Part shown: positions 1 to 8,348 of the stretch, piece by piece | How positions within the stretch are numbered: the first letter of the stretch is position 1 | Layout of the letters: each line of letters begins with the position of its first letter | Origin: Nocardia vaccinii NBRC 15922 | GTDB taxonomy: Bacteria; Actinomycetota; Actinomycetes; Mycobacteriales; Mycobacteriaceae | DNA: 64,000 nucleotides | Reading direction: 5' to 3' | Assembly (NCBI RefSeq): GCF_001613305.1 | Contig: NZ_BDCC01000061.1 | Span: 50,568 to 114,567 of the forward strand | The notes under the pieces: generated by a model | What the model was told of the DNA's origin: nothing | Databases searched by the model: none | Seen by the model: the letters and a program-made list of their open reading frames with translations, nothing else | Program-made: the position numbers and the translations under genes

Positions 1-2
1 AC

Positions 3-644
3 AGATTCGTGCTCGAGCGTGACCTCGCGGCCATCGCGACGGTGGCCCAGGACGTACTGGGCTCCCGGTTGCCGATGCTGCGGGCGGAGATCGCGGTGGA
101 GCCGCATCCGATCTACGAGATGTTCGGGACGTTGCTCGGGATCGACAAGATCGTGTTCGGCGCGGAGCGATCGGTTCTGATCGGCAACACCAGCGCCCTG
201 GATCAGCCCATGCCGCAATCGAATCCGGTCACCGCGCGGTACTACGAACGTCAGTGCGCGGATCTGATCCAGCAGCGCCGTAACCGCACCGGCCTCAGCG
301 GTCAGGTGCGCGAATTGCTGATCCGGCACGGCGGTGTCGCCGATCAGGCGCATATCGCCGCGGATCTGGATGTCAGCGTACGGACGCTGCGCCGGCGGTT
401 GGCGAGTGAGGGCACCACGTTCCGCGAGGTCAGCAACGAAACCGTCGGATTGCTCGCCGAGGAGATGCTGATCGCCGGGCTGACGGTCGAACACGCCGCC
501 GAACGTCTGGGCTATGCCAGCGTCTCGGCGTTCACGTCGGCCTTCCGGTCCTGGCGGGGTCAGTCGCCGGGACAGTTCGCCCGCACCCACCGCGGCCGGA
601 CGGCCGCGCACGTCCGACGAACGCGGGTCAGCCCAGCATCGTGA
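3..644 (+). CDS. AraC family transcriptional regulator (5' end outside window)
   Basis: The reading frame is open to the left edge, so the N-terminus is missing. The visible 213 residues hold the end of an arabinose-binding-like sensor domain (about residues 1-85) and a C-terminal AraC double helix-turn-helix. The second helix region carries AAERLGYASVSAFTSAFRSW, the usual AraC signature. The sensor half resembles the type found in actinobacterial regulators of lipid or steroid genes, but the ligand cannot be read from sequence. The HdeD-like gene follows on the same strand after about 57 bp, which may reflect co-transcription. Confidence 0.85.
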   Translation, partial: RFVLERDLAAIATVAQDVLGSRLPMLRAEIAVEPHPIYEMFGTLLGIDKIVFGAERSVLIGNTSALDQPMPQSNPVTARYYERQCADLIQQRRNRTGLSGQVRELLIRHGGVADQAHIAADLDVSVRTLRRRLASEGTTFREVSNETVGLLAEEMLIAGLTVEHAAERLGYASVSAFTSAFRSWRGQSPGQFARTHRGRTAAHVRRTRVSPAS

Positions 645-701
645 TCTGATCGAGTTCAGCTAATGATCCGCTAGTGGTTGAACCGGATTTATCCTGCCCA
701 C

Positions 702-1292
702 ATGACAACCAGCAAAGAGGGAGTAACCGAGGGTCCGCTGCATCTCCTGGCTCGCGGTGCGTGGCAATCGCTGCTGGTCATCGGCATCCTGTCGGTGGTC
801 ATCGGCCTCATGATCCTGATCTGGCCGGGGCCGACGCTCGTCGTCGCCGGAATTCTGTTCGGTTTCTACCTGCTGATCTCCGGTGTGCTGCAACTCGTCG
901 CGGCGATGGGACCGCACTTGGGCGCCGGATGGCGGGTGCTGTCGATCGTCAGCGGCATCCTGTCGTTCATCCTGGCCGTGTTCTGCTTCCGGCACATCGG
1001 CGATTCGCTGGTGCTGCTGGCGCTGTGGATCGCGATCAGCTGGCTGTTCCGCGGCATGTCGGTACTGATCGGCGGCACCGAGACGCCCGCGGGCACACCG
1101 GGTAAGGGTTGGACGATCGTCTTCGGCATCCTGCTGCTGATCGGCGGCGTGGTCATCGTGGTGTGGCCGATCCACTCGATCACCGCGCTGACCCTTCTGA
1201 CCGGCTGGTGGCTGCTGTTCATGGGCATCATGGAGGTCGTGGAGGCATTCCAGGTGCGCAGCGCGGCCAAGCACACACCGACCGCGGTGTGA
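702..1292 (+). CDS. HdeD/DUF308 family membrane protein
   Basis: A 196-residue integral membrane protein of the HdeD/DUF308 type, built from about six hydrophobic helices in hairpin pairs with short polar loops (for example LSVVIGLMILIWPGPTLVV). Family members are linked to acid or general envelope stress; the molecular activity is not known. I chose the ATG at 702; an in-frame TTG at 678 would add eight residues with no better ribosome binding site. It converges with the acyl-CoA dehydrogenase gene, leaving only 16 bp between them. Confidence 0.8.
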   Translation: MTTSKEGVTEGPLHLLARGAWQSLLVIGILSVVIGLMILIWPGPTLVVAGILFGFYLLISGVLQLVAAMGPHLGAGWRVLSIVSGILSFILAVFCFRHIGDSLVLLALWIAISWLFRGMSVLIGGTETPAGTPGKGWTIVFGILLLIGGVVIVVWPIHSITALTLLTGWWLLFMGIMEVVEAFQVRSAAKHTPTAV

Positions 1293-1308
1293 GCCGCGCC
1301 CGCGGCCG

Positions 1309-2529
1309 TCAGCGAATCTGCGGTTCCGGCAACGGGTCCGCGTGGCTCGCGGACGGCCGCCGCGACATGCGATAGGACGACGGCAGGCCCAGGGTGTGCT
1401 CGCCGATGTAGTTGAGCACCATCTCCCGGCTCACCGGCGCGGTGCGCATGAGCCGCGCGGTGAACCACATCTCGGCCAGGCCGTACTCCGGAGTGAGACC
1501 GTTACCGCCGTGCACCTGGATCGCCTGGTCCAGCGCGCGCAGCGAAGCCTCGGCCGCGGCGAATTTGGCCATATTCGCCGCGGCGGCCGCATCGTGACCG
1601 GAATCGAACTGCTGCGCGGCCGATCGAGTGGCCAGGCGGGCGAGTTCGACAGCGATGTGACATTCGGCCAGCGGATGCGAAATACCCTGGTGCGCACCGA
1701 TCGGCACCGACCACACCCGACGGTCCTTGGCGTAGTCCACGGCCTTGGCCACGGCGTACCGGCCGATGCCGCAGCTGATCGCCGAGGCCAGAATGCGTTC
1801 CGGATTGAGTCCGGCGAAGACCTGCGGCAATCCCTTGCCGGGCAGCCCGATCAATGCCTCGGGACCCAGCCGCACCTCGTCCAGAAAGACCGTGAACTGC
1901 CGATCCGGCGAGACCACCGCGGTCGGCAGCGGTTGCAGCGTAACGCCTTTCGCATCGGCGGGAACGACGAACAAAGACAACGGATTCCGGCGATCATCGG
2001 GCACGTCGACCGCACGGGCGACGACCAGCAGCGCATCGGCCTCGTCCGCGGCGGAGATGAAATACTTTCCACCCGAGACGATCCAGTCCGGCCCGTCGGC
2101 GCGAGCGAAGGTGCGCAGGGCGTGGCTGTTGGATCCGGCATCGGGCTCGGTGAGCGCGAAGGCCATCTTGCGGATGCCGTCGGCCAGGCCGGGCAGCCAT
2201 TCGGCCTTGAGCTCCGGCGAGCCGTGCGCGGTCAGGATGGATCCACAGATGGCCGGTGAGATGACCGTGAGCAGCAGCGGGATACCATGCGCGGCAAGCT
2301 CTTCCACGACGATCGACAGTTCGGTCTGCCCCGCGCCGCCACCGCCGTATTCGACCGGCAGATGCACACCGAGCATGCCCGCGGACCCCAGATCGGCCCA
2401 CAGTTCATCGAGTTTCGCACCGGCGCGTGAACGCTCCAGAAAGTATTCCGCCCCATATTTCGCCGCGATCTGCGCGACGCTGTCGCGAAGCAGGCGCTGA
2501 TCGGAGCTGTCGACGAGAAGACCCTGCAC
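1309..2529 (-). CDS. Acyl-CoA dehydrogenase
   Basis: A 406-residue flavoenzyme of the acyl-CoA dehydrogenase family, catalysing FAD-dependent alpha,beta-dehydrogenation of an acyl-CoA thioester. The order is N-terminal helical domain, central beta domain with the FAD-contact motif FALTEPDAGSN and the W-x-(V/I)-S-G-x-K-x-(Y/F)-I-S strand, then the C-terminal helical domain with the QxxGGxG-like segment IQVHGGNGLTPEYGLAE. Start is GTG with a GAGTGGGG element just upstream. It stands alone, so its natural substrate is unclear; steroid or branched-chain acyl-CoA degradation are possible for this genus. The intact motifs make the class assignment safe. Confidence 0.9.
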   Translation of the reverse strand: MQGLLVDSSDQRLLRDSVAQIAAKYGAEYFLERSRAGAKLDELWADLGSAGMLGVHLPVEYGGGGAGQTELSIVVEELAAHGIPLLLTVISPAICGSILTAHGSPELKAEWLPGLADGIRKMAFALTEPDAGSNSHALRTFARADGPDWIVSGGKYFISAADEADALLVVARAVDVPDDRRNPLSLFVVPADAKGVTLQPLPTAVVSPDRQFTVFLDEVRLGPEALIGLPGKGLPQVFAGLNPERILASAISCGIGRYAVAKAVDYAKDRRVWSVPIGAHQGISHPLAECHIAVELARLATRSAAQQFDSGHDAAAAANMAKFAAAEASLRALDQAIQVHGGNGLTPEYGLAEMWFTARLMRTAPVSREMVLNYIGEHTLGLPSSYRMSRRPSASHADPLPEPQIR

Positions 2530-2660
2530 GGTTGCCCCACTCTCCCTCGGCTCAACCGTACCCGACGTGATCGGCCCGGCGGTCCGAATCGCCCTATGCC
2601 CGTTCGAGTCTTGCTACCTTGAGAGCACCCGTCCAGCAGTTCACTCCAGGAGGCGACATC

Positions 2661-2924
2661 ATGAGCATCGTCTGGATGATCATCATCGGTCTCATCGCGG
2701 GTGCCATCGCCCGTCTACTCGTTCCCGGCAAGGAGAACTTCGGCTGGATCGGCACCATCGTGCTGGGCGTGGTCGGCGGATTCGTCGGCGGCACGTTGGG
2801 CAGCCTGGTGTTCGCTCCGCACAAACTCAGCTTCCGCCAGCCGGTCGAGCACACCTTCATCGGCGCGATCGTCGGCGCGGTCATCCTCCTGGTCATCTAC
2901 AAGTTCGTGCGCGCCCGCACATAG
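2661..2924 (+). CDS. GlsB/YeaQ/YmgE family stress membrane protein
   Basis: An 87-residue membrane protein of the GlsB/YeaQ/YmgE (transglycosylase-associated) family: an N-terminal helix (IVWMIIIGLIAGAIARLL), a glycine-rich second helix (IVLGVVGGFVGGTLGSLVF) and a third C-terminal helix. The ATG is preceded by a very good Shine-Dalgarno sequence (AGGAGG), which rules out the upstream in-frame start at 2619. Family members are usually induced by envelope or general stress; no enzyme activity is established. Confidence 0.88.
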   Translation: MSIVWMIIIGLIAGAIARLLVPGKENFGWIGTIVLGVVGGFVGGTLGSLVFAPHKLSFRQPVEHTFIGAIVGAVILLVIYKFVRART

Positions 2925-3096
2925 CCGGCTGTCGAGCGCTCGGTCGCCCTGGCAAACCGCCGGTGCGCGGCCCGGGGTGAACCGGTCGGAGGTGTGCGGC
3001 CATGAGGCGAATAAACGCTGTTCAGGCCCCGAGAACACCCTAGACTGTCGGCATTCATGCAGTAGGCCATCGGACGCGAACCGATAGGAGAACCTC

Positions 3097-3645
3097 ATGA
3101 CCACCGGCACCTCCAACGCATTGGCCGCGGGCACCTGGGTCATCGACCCGGCCCATTCCACTCTCGGCTTCACCGTGCGACATCTGATGGTGAGCAAGGT
3201 CCACGGCCGCTTCTGCGATTTCTCCGGCCGGCTGATCGTCAGCGAGGACGGTACCGCCCGCGCCGAGGCGCAGATCCAGGTCTCCTCGGTCACCACCGAC
3301 AACGAGCAGCGCGACGCCCACCTGCGCACCGCCGATTTCTTCAAGGCCGAGGAATTTCCGGTCGCGACGTTCACCACCGCCGATTTCCGGATCGAGAAGG
3401 GTGAATTCGACGTCGACGGCGAATTCACCATCCGAGGCGTCACCAAACCCATCACCCTCGAGGTCGAATTCCTGGGCAGCAATCCGGGGATGGGCGCTGG
3501 GCCGGTGGCCGGATTCGAGGCCAAGACGGTCATCAACCGCCGCGATTTCGGCATCACCATCGATATGCCGCTGCCCGAGGGCGGCGCGGTGATCGGCGAC
3601 AAGATCACTCTCAACCTCGAGATCGAGGCCGGTTTGCAGAGTTGA
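3097..3645 (+). CDS. YceI family lipid-binding protein
   Basis: A 182-residue YceI-family protein, a lipocalin-like beta barrel that binds long polyisoprenoid or fatty chains. The N-terminal signature WVIDPAHSTLGFTVRHLMVS is intact, followed by SKVHGRF, the 'NEQRDAHLRTADFF' block and a C-terminal DFG strand. There is no signal peptide, so unlike the periplasmic E. coli protein it is predicted cytoplasmic, as is common in actinobacteria. The ATG has GGAGAA at good spacing. A strong hairpin follows directly after the stop codon. Confidence 0.92.
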   Translation: MTTGTSNALAAGTWVIDPAHSTLGFTVRHLMVSKVHGRFCDFSGRLIVSEDGTARAEAQIQVSSVTTDNEQRDAHLRTADFFKAEEFPVATFTTADFRIEKGEFDVDGEFTIRGVTKPITLEVEFLGSNPGMGAGPVAGFEAKTVINRRDFGITIDMPLPEGGAVIGDKITLNLEIEAGLQS

Positions 3646-3650
3646 GCTTT

Positions 3651-3689
3651 CCTGAGCCGAACCGGTCCCGCGGATCGGTCCGGCTCAGG
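3651..3689. terminator. Bidirectional hairpin between YceI and MCE genes
   Basis: Two 14-nt arms (3651-3664 and 3676-3689) pair with a single mismatch around an 11-nt loop. The arms start CCTGAGCCG and end CGGCTCAGG. The hairpin sits between two converging genes and its right arm overlaps the stop codon of the MCE gene, so it most likely ends transcripts from both sides. There is no clear T-run, which is usual in high-GC actinobacteria. Confidence 0.7.
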
Positions 3690-4743
3690 GGCGGCACACC
3701 GCCGAATGGGAGTCGCCGCCGATCCGGGTCAGGATTCCGCGCGGCAGCAGAATGCCGTAGAGCGAGATGTCCAGGCTGCACACGTAGGCGGACGCGTACG
3801 CACCGTCCTGGCTCGCACCCCCGACATCGGACAGCAGCGCGGGCAGATCGATTGCGACCTGATCCAATTGCGCGCCGTGCGAGAGCAGCATGGTCAGCGC
3901 GTCGTGGGTGGAATCCTGCGCCTGCGCGATCTTCGGCTGAATCCGCGTCACCAGCTGTTCCATCGAATTCGTCGCGCCCGCGATCTGTTCGGTCGAGGCC
4001 AGCAGCGACTTGCCCTGCTGATAGAGGCCCCCGACCAGTGCGCGCGTCTGGGTGATCAGGGTTTCCAGCTGGTCTCCACGCGCGGCCAGACCCTTCATCA
4101 CCGCCGACAGATTGGCGATGATATCGGCGAGGATCGCATCGCGACGCTCGAAATCCCCCGCCAGACCCGCGGCCTGGGTGATGAACGCGCTCAGTGAGAC
4201 GCCGCTGCCCTGCAACGCCTGGATCAACGTACTGGTCAGATCGTTGACCTGGGCAGGTTGCAGGGTTTGGAACAGCGGCTCGAATCCGTTGAGCAATGCG
4301 GAGATATCGAAGGACGGTTCGGTCTGCGACAGCGGGATCGATCCCCCGGCCAGGAGCGGCGTAGGTTCGCCCTTGGTCCCGGGCTCCAGTGCGACGTATC
4401 GTTGACCGATCAAATTCTGGTATCGCACAAGGGCTTTGGTGTCGTGGTAGAGATGCTGGTCGCGCTGCACCCGAAAACGCACCGACGCCACATACTTACG
4501 GCTCGCGGGATCGCGCACCGCGCTGATGGCGTCGACCTTGCCGACCCGGACCCCGCTGATCCGCACATCGTCACCGGGATGCAGTCCGAGCACATCGGTG
4601 AATGTCGCGGAATAGCTGTCGGTCGGGCCGGAAACGGTGTGCGCGAGCGTATTCCACATCATCACGATCACCAACAGGGCCACGAGTCCGAAGACGGCAA
4701 AGCCGATCGCGCCCCGGCGTTCCTTCATCCGCATGCCGGGCAT
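3685..4743 (-). CDS. Orphan MCE (MlaD-domain) family protein
   Basis: A 352-residue MCE-family protein. A short basic N-terminus is followed by one membrane helix (FAVFGLVALLVIVMMWNTLA), then the MlaD/MCE beta domain (about residues 40-120, with LHPGDDVRISGVRVGKVDAI and the 'YQNLIGQRYVAL' strand) and a long helical stretch. Such proteins form hexameric, substrate-binding parts of lipid importers in mycolata. Complete mce operons carry two YrbE permeases and six Mce proteins; none of these is nearby, so this is a solitary copy. ATGs at 4734 and 4728 are equally possible starts. Confidence 0.88.
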   Translation of the reverse strand: MPGMRMKERRGAIGFAVFGLVALLVIVMMWNTLAHTVSGPTDSYSATFTDVLGLHPGDDVRISGVRVGKVDAISAVRDPASRKYVASVRFRVQRDQHLYHDTKALVRYQNLIGQRYVALEPGTKGEPTPLLAGGSIPLSQTEPSFDISALLNGFEPLFQTLQPAQVNDLTSTLIQALQGSGVSLSAFITQAAGLAGDFERRDAILADIIANLSAVMKGLAARGDQLETLITQTRALVGGLYQQGKSLLASTEQIAGATNSMEQLVTRIQPKIAQAQDSTHDALTMLLSHGAQLDQVAIDLPALLSDVGGASQDGAYASAYVCSLDISLYGILLPRGILTRIGGDSHSAVCRP

Positions 4744-5104
4744 CCGTCCGCAGCTACCGACCCGAGCACAGCACGCCTCCTCGAACCTTGCGGTGGAACC
4801 GGATTACTGGCAACGACCACGCTGGTGACGCACATTTTGGCTACGACGCGGCAAATGCGAGCACTGTAGCGAATGCGCGCCGAACCCGGACCTCGCCACG
4901 CCGCCGACCCGCGCGCCGCATTTGCACCGCGACTCGTTGTCACCCATGATTTGCGGGTCGCCATATCCGGGCATTCGCACCCGCCGGGCGGGCATATCGC
5001 CCGGTCCGGGCCGCCGTCGCCCGTTTGCACAGCCGATCGGCTCGCCCGGCGTCATCGTCGCCGGTCCGCGCAGCTGGGATCCACCACCGGAGGTCAACAC
5101 GGTC

Positions 5105-6337
5105 ATGTCGAATATCGATCAGGCTCCTGAGGCCGAACGACGAGCAGCGCACCGGGCGCGGCCGCGCCCGGTGCTACCGCGCCTCGCCTCGGCCGTGGCC
5201 TGGCTGCTGTGTGTCGCGGTGATCATCGGCGGTGTGGTCTTCTTCGCGCCGAGGATTACGGTCGAACCGATCCAGGACGTGGTGGGCGCCGTCGGATCGG
5301 CGCTGGCGGCGGCGACGCTGTGGTTCGCGTTGGCCTGCTTCCTGTGCGTGGTCATCGCGATCGCGTCCTGGCACAGCCGCAAACCCTGGCGGCTCGCGGC
5401 CGGGTTGATCGCGGCGGCGCTGGCTCTCACGGTCGTGCTGGTCCCCTGGCTGAGCGCCTGGCGCACCGCGACCACGCACGGCACCACGGTGTCGTGGGCC
5501 TCGTTCTCCGATCAGGGGCCACACCGATCACCCACGCGGACAACGACTTTCGCGACCGTCGACGGACAACCCCTACAGTTGGACGGCTATCTCCCCACCC
5601 AGCCCGCGGCGGGCGCCCCGGCGATCGTATTCGTACACGGCGGCGGATTCATCAGCGGCGATCGTGGTGCGAGCAACAGCTGGTTCAGCTGGCTGGCCAC
5701 GCAGGGGGTCGCCGTCCTCTCCATCGATTACCGGCTCGCCCCACCGGCCCGCTGGCAGCAGGCCACCGGCGATGTCAAATGCGCGATGGGCTGGGTCCGT
5801 CAACATGCTCGAGAATTCGGGATCGCACCGTCGAACATCTCGGTCGCGGGCGATTCGGCGGGCGGAAATCTCGCGCTGATGGCCGCGTACACGGTCGGCG
5901 ATCCACAGTTCCCGCCGACCTGCGATGTGCCCGAGGTTCGGGCGCGCTCGGTGATCGCGCTCTACCCGCTGACGAATCTTCCTGCGGCACTCGATGATAC
6001 GCGGATGCCCTTCGCGATACGCACCATGCTCGACCGCTACGCCGGCGGCAGCGTCGACCGCTACCGGGACCGCTACCTCGCCGCCTCGCCGACCGAACAC
6101 GTCACCCCGGGCCTGCCGCCCACGCTGCTGGTGCAGGGCGGCAGCGATCATCTGGTGCCGGCGGACCAGTCCACCCGGCTGGCCACCGCACTCGATGCCG
6201 CCGGAAACCCGGTGCAGTCGCTCGTGCTGCCGTGGGTGGACCACGGGTTCATCGCGCAGTGGGGCAGTTGGGGGTCACAGCTGCTGCGACCGCAGCTGAC
6301 CAAGTTCATCCAGCGGCATCTGATCGCGGCCGGGTGA
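5105..6337 (+). CDS. Membrane-anchored alpha/beta hydrolase (HSL-type esterase)
   Basis: About 410 residues: three N-terminal membrane helices (roughly residues 26-118) followed by a hormone-sensitive-lipase-type alpha/beta hydrolase domain. The oxyanion motif HGGGF, the nucleophile motif GDSAGG, the acid in 'QGGSDHLVP' and the base in 'WVDHGF' are all visible, so it should be an active carboxylesterase or lipase facing the cell surface. The ATG has GGAGG about ten bases upstream; the longer in-frame extension to 4922 lacks coding character. Substrate unknown. Confidence 0.88.
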   Translation: MSNIDQAPEAERRAAHRARPRPVLPRLASAVAWLLCVAVIIGGVVFFAPRITVEPIQDVVGAVGSALAAATLWFALACFLCVVIAIASWHSRKPWRLAAGLIAAALALTVVLVPWLSAWRTATTHGTTVSWASFSDQGPHRSPTRTTTFATVDGQPLQLDGYLPTQPAAGAPAIVFVHGGGFISGDRGASNSWFSWLATQGVAVLSIDYRLAPPARWQQATGDVKCAMGWVRQHAREFGIAPSNISVAGDSAGGNLALMAAYTVGDPQFPPTCDVPEVRARSVIALYPLTNLPAALDDTRMPFAIRTMLDRYAGGSVDRYRDRYLAASPTEHVTPGLPPTLLVQGGSDHLVPADQSTRLATALDAAGNPVQSLVLPWVDHGFIAQWGSWGSQLLRPQLTKFIQRHLIAAG

Positions 6338-6340
6338 GAG

Positions 6341-6691
6341 TCAGGCCGCGGCGGCCCTGGTCAGCTGTCGGCGCACCGCTTCGGGATCGGCGACGTCCAG
6401 CACCAGCCGGGTGAAATCGGTCCCGGACAGCTCGATGCGCACCCCGCGCCCGTCGAAGAGCGTGTCCCAGAATTCCTTGCGGTGCTTACCGCGGAAGATC
6501 CCGGCCGCGATGACGCCCGGGAAGAAGGTGCCCGGCGCACGCACCCACGGCGGGCGCAGATCGACCTCGGCGGGCGCGACCTCGGTGATATTCGACAGGT
6601 CGAAGGTGACCTGCTCGCGCAACGAAAGGAACCGGTGTGCGCCGAGTACGTGAACCGTAACCGTCGTCCCCGTGACCTCGATTTCGACCAT
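6341..6691 (-). CDS. Conserved actinobacterial protein of unknown function
   Basis: A 116-residue soluble protein with alternating beta-strand-like segments, a conserved RAPGTFFPGVIAAGIF block and a helix near the C-terminus (DPEAVRRQL). Proteins with this RAPGT-x-x-PGVI pattern recur in actinobacteria, and the fold looks like a small PH-like domain, but no function is established. The start has GAGG six bases upstream. The gene converges with the hydrolase, their stops being three bases apart. Confidence 0.7.
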   Translation of the reverse strand: MVEIEVTGTTVTVHVLGAHRFLSLREQVTFDLSNITEVAPAEVDLRPPWVRAPGTFFPGVIAAGIFRGKHRKEFWDTLFDGRGVRIELSGTDFTRLVLDVADPEAVRRQLTRAAAA

Positions 6692-6893
6692 CGCGCACCT
6701 CGCCCTCGCCGGTTCCTGCTACTCGCACCAGCATGCGTCGCGCGCCTGACCGGAGCCTGTGGCTTTCCTTTGTTTTCTCTCAGATTCGACCGACGTCCCC
6801 TCGGGCATCGAGTAGGCCGAGTAGGGCGGCGCGAGTGAAGATCACCACAACTCGTCTGACGAGCCATTCGAGCCCGCTACTCTGTACCGACGT

Positions 6894-6950
6894 GGCGGTG
6901 GGGCTCGCCACTTCCGCCAGCGGGAACAACCGCGGTCACGCACCGCCAAC
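6894..6950 (+). promoter_or_regulatory. Possible degenerate fluoride-riboswitch-like leader
   Basis: Upstream of the first crcB is a hairpin GGCG-GTGGGGCT-CGCC (6894-6909), followed by a second stem CCGC...GCGG (6914-6935) and a CACC that could pair with the GGTG of the first loop. This echoes the crcB-motif layout of two stems with a pseudoknot. Several conserved bases (GAUG in the first loop, UGAUG after the second stem) are not present, so this is a weak candidate only. Confidence 0.22.
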
Positions 6951-6995
6951 AGTCCCTACTTGACCAGTGCTTTCATGTTCGAGTAGGAGTCTGTC

Positions 6996-7487
6996 GTGCC
7001 CGAAGTGCGTCTTCCCGACGATGTCGCCACCGAAGTGAATGCGCGCCTCGGCTGGTTTCGTGAGCACGGACCGGTGCTGATCGTCGTGGCCGTGGGCGGC
7101 GGGCTCGGCGCCGAGGCCCGGTTCGGTGTATCCCGGCTGTTGCCCACCCGGCCCGGCCAATTCCCCTGGGGGACCTTCCTGACGAATGTCCTCGGCTGTT
7201 TCGCCATCGGCGTGCTGATGGTGCTGATCACGGAGGTCTGGGCCGGGCATCGGCTGGTACGGCCCTTTCTCGGCGTGGGTTTCCTGGGGGGTTTCACCAC
7301 CTTCTCGACCTACGCCGTGGAAACCCGCGGCCTGCTCCAGCCCGGAACCGTGTACGTGGCCTTCGGCTATCTGGCCGGAACCCTGATCGCGGCCATGCTG
7401 GCGGTCCTGGCGGCTGTCACGCTGACACGAACAGTGTTGTTGCGCAAGCAGATTCACAGCGCCGACACCGACGACGGACAGGCTTGA
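6996..7487 (+). CDS. crcB: Fluoride channel CrcB, first copy
   Basis: A 163-residue CrcB/Fluc fluoride channel subunit. After an N-terminal extension come four membrane helices with the family signatures GGGLGAEARFGVSR, WGTFLTNVLGCFAIG (the pore Asn) and GFLGGFTTFSTYAVE (the phenylalanine-box region). Fluc channels are dual-topology dimers that export F-. Actinobacteria usually carry two neighbouring genes that form a heterodimer, as here. Start is GTG after AGGAG. The C-terminal tail is short and polar. The next crcB begins 4 bp after the stop. Confidence 0.93.
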   Translation: MPEVRLPDDVATEVNARLGWFREHGPVLIVVAVGGGLGAEARFGVSRLLPTRPGQFPWGTFLTNVLGCFAIGVLMVLITEVWAGHRLVRPFLGVGFLGGFTTFSTYAVETRGLLQPGTVYVAFGYLAGTLIAAMLAVLAAVTLTRTVLLRKQIHSADTDDGQA

Positions 7488-7491
7488 ACCC

Positions 7492-7854
7492 GTGACGACC
7501 ATCCTGATCTTCCTCGGCGCCATGCTGGGCGCGCCGGTTCGCTACCTCACCGATCGCGCGATCGGCGCACGCCACGACAGCCCGTTTCCGTGGGGCACTC
7601 TCACGGTCAATCTGACCGGCTGTCTGATCCTGGGCGCGCTCACCGGGGCGGCCGCCGACATCCGGGTGCTGGCCCTGCTCGGTACCGGCTTCTGCGGTGC
7701 GCTGACCACATACAGCACGTTCAGCTTCGAGACATTGCGGCTGCTGGAACAGCGCGCGTACTTCTACGCGACGACGAATGTGCTGGTCAGCGTGATCTCC
7801 GGCCTCGGCGCGGCGCTACTCGGCTACACCGTCGCCCACGCCCTGCTCGGCTGA
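7492..7854 (+). CDS. crcB: Fluoride channel CrcB, second copy
   Basis: A 120-residue second Fluc subunit, four helices, with GAMLGAPVRYLTDR, WGTLTVNLTGCLILG and GFCGALTTYSTFSFE. It starts with GTG only 4 bp after the upstream crcB, so both are in one operon and probably form the functional heterodimeric fluoride exporter. It overlaps by 39 bp, on the opposite strand, with the small gene at 7816-7998. Confidence 0.93.
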   Translation: MTTILIFLGAMLGAPVRYLTDRAIGARHDSPFPWGTLTVNLTGCLILGALTGAAADIRVLALLGTGFCGALTTYSTFSFETLRLLEQRAYFYATTNVLVSVISGLGAALLGYTVAHALLG

Positions 7855-7998
7855 GCGCGGCCGCGCGGGGGCGGACAACCGCACCACGCCGCCGTCGAGG
7901 TCCAATTCGAGACGTGGCCGGTGCGTCTGGCCGTCGCCCGCCTCGCCGTCCTCGTCGGTCAGCTTCCTACCCGGGAACATTTCGCCGATGACACCCAT
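7816..7998 (-). CDS. Small conserved protein (DUF6191-like)
   Basis: A 60-residue protein starting MGVIGEMFPGRKLTDEDGE, with a short hydrophobic start, an acidic middle and the strand LDLDGGVVRLSA. The FxPGRKxTDE motif followed by an LDLDxGxVxL strand is shared by small actinobacterial proteins grouped as DUF6191; I assign it from memory of that pattern, with limited certainty. It overlaps the 3' end of the second crcB in antisense by 39 bp. Function unknown. Confidence 0.5.
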   Translation of the reverse strand: MGVIGEMFPGRKLTDEDGEAGDGQTHRPRLELDLDGGVVRLSAPARPRSAEQGVGDGVAE

Positions 7999-8032
7999 AA
8001 CCCCACGATAACCTCGGCGTGGCGGCCTCGCG

Positions 8033-8338
8033 TCAGTGGTTGGCGTGCCCCGTGTCGGCATTGCTCAGCTCGTCGGCGGCCTCGCGCTGGCCGGAGGCGA
8101 AGGTGCCGAAGGTGGTGGCCAGATCGTTGATGCCTTCGAGCAGGTTCTTGCTGACCGCGATGTAGCCCTTGTCGCCGTCGGCGAACTTCTTGCCGAACGA
8201 ATCGTTGCCCCACGGCGCCTGTTTGGCGTCCACCGTGGACTGCAGGCTCCTCAAGGCGGTCAGGATGGATCCGTGGATCCGATCGCAATCCGCTGCGGCA
8301 GTACGCAATTGGTCGGGATTGATTTCGACACTGGTCAT
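8033..8338 (-). CDS. EspC-like type VII secretion target (WXG100-like)
   Basis: A 101-residue helical-hairpin protein of the ESX type VII secretion target class (PF10824, EspC-like). The turn motif is APWGNDSFGKKF, the W-G-x-D variant of the WXG turn, between two amphipathic helices. Such proteins are secreted by ESX systems, often paired with a large WXG100-like protein. Its start lies 10 bp from the stop of the YbaB-like gene, so the two are co-transcribed. No ESX core gene (EccA-E, MycP) is in the window. Confidence 0.85.
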   Translation of the reverse strand: MTSVEINPDQLRTAAADCDRIHGSILTALRSLQSTVDAKQAPWGNDSFGKKFADGDKGYIAVSKNLLEGINDLATTFGTFASGQREAADELSNADTGHANH

Positions 8339-8348
8339 CTTTGCGTCC

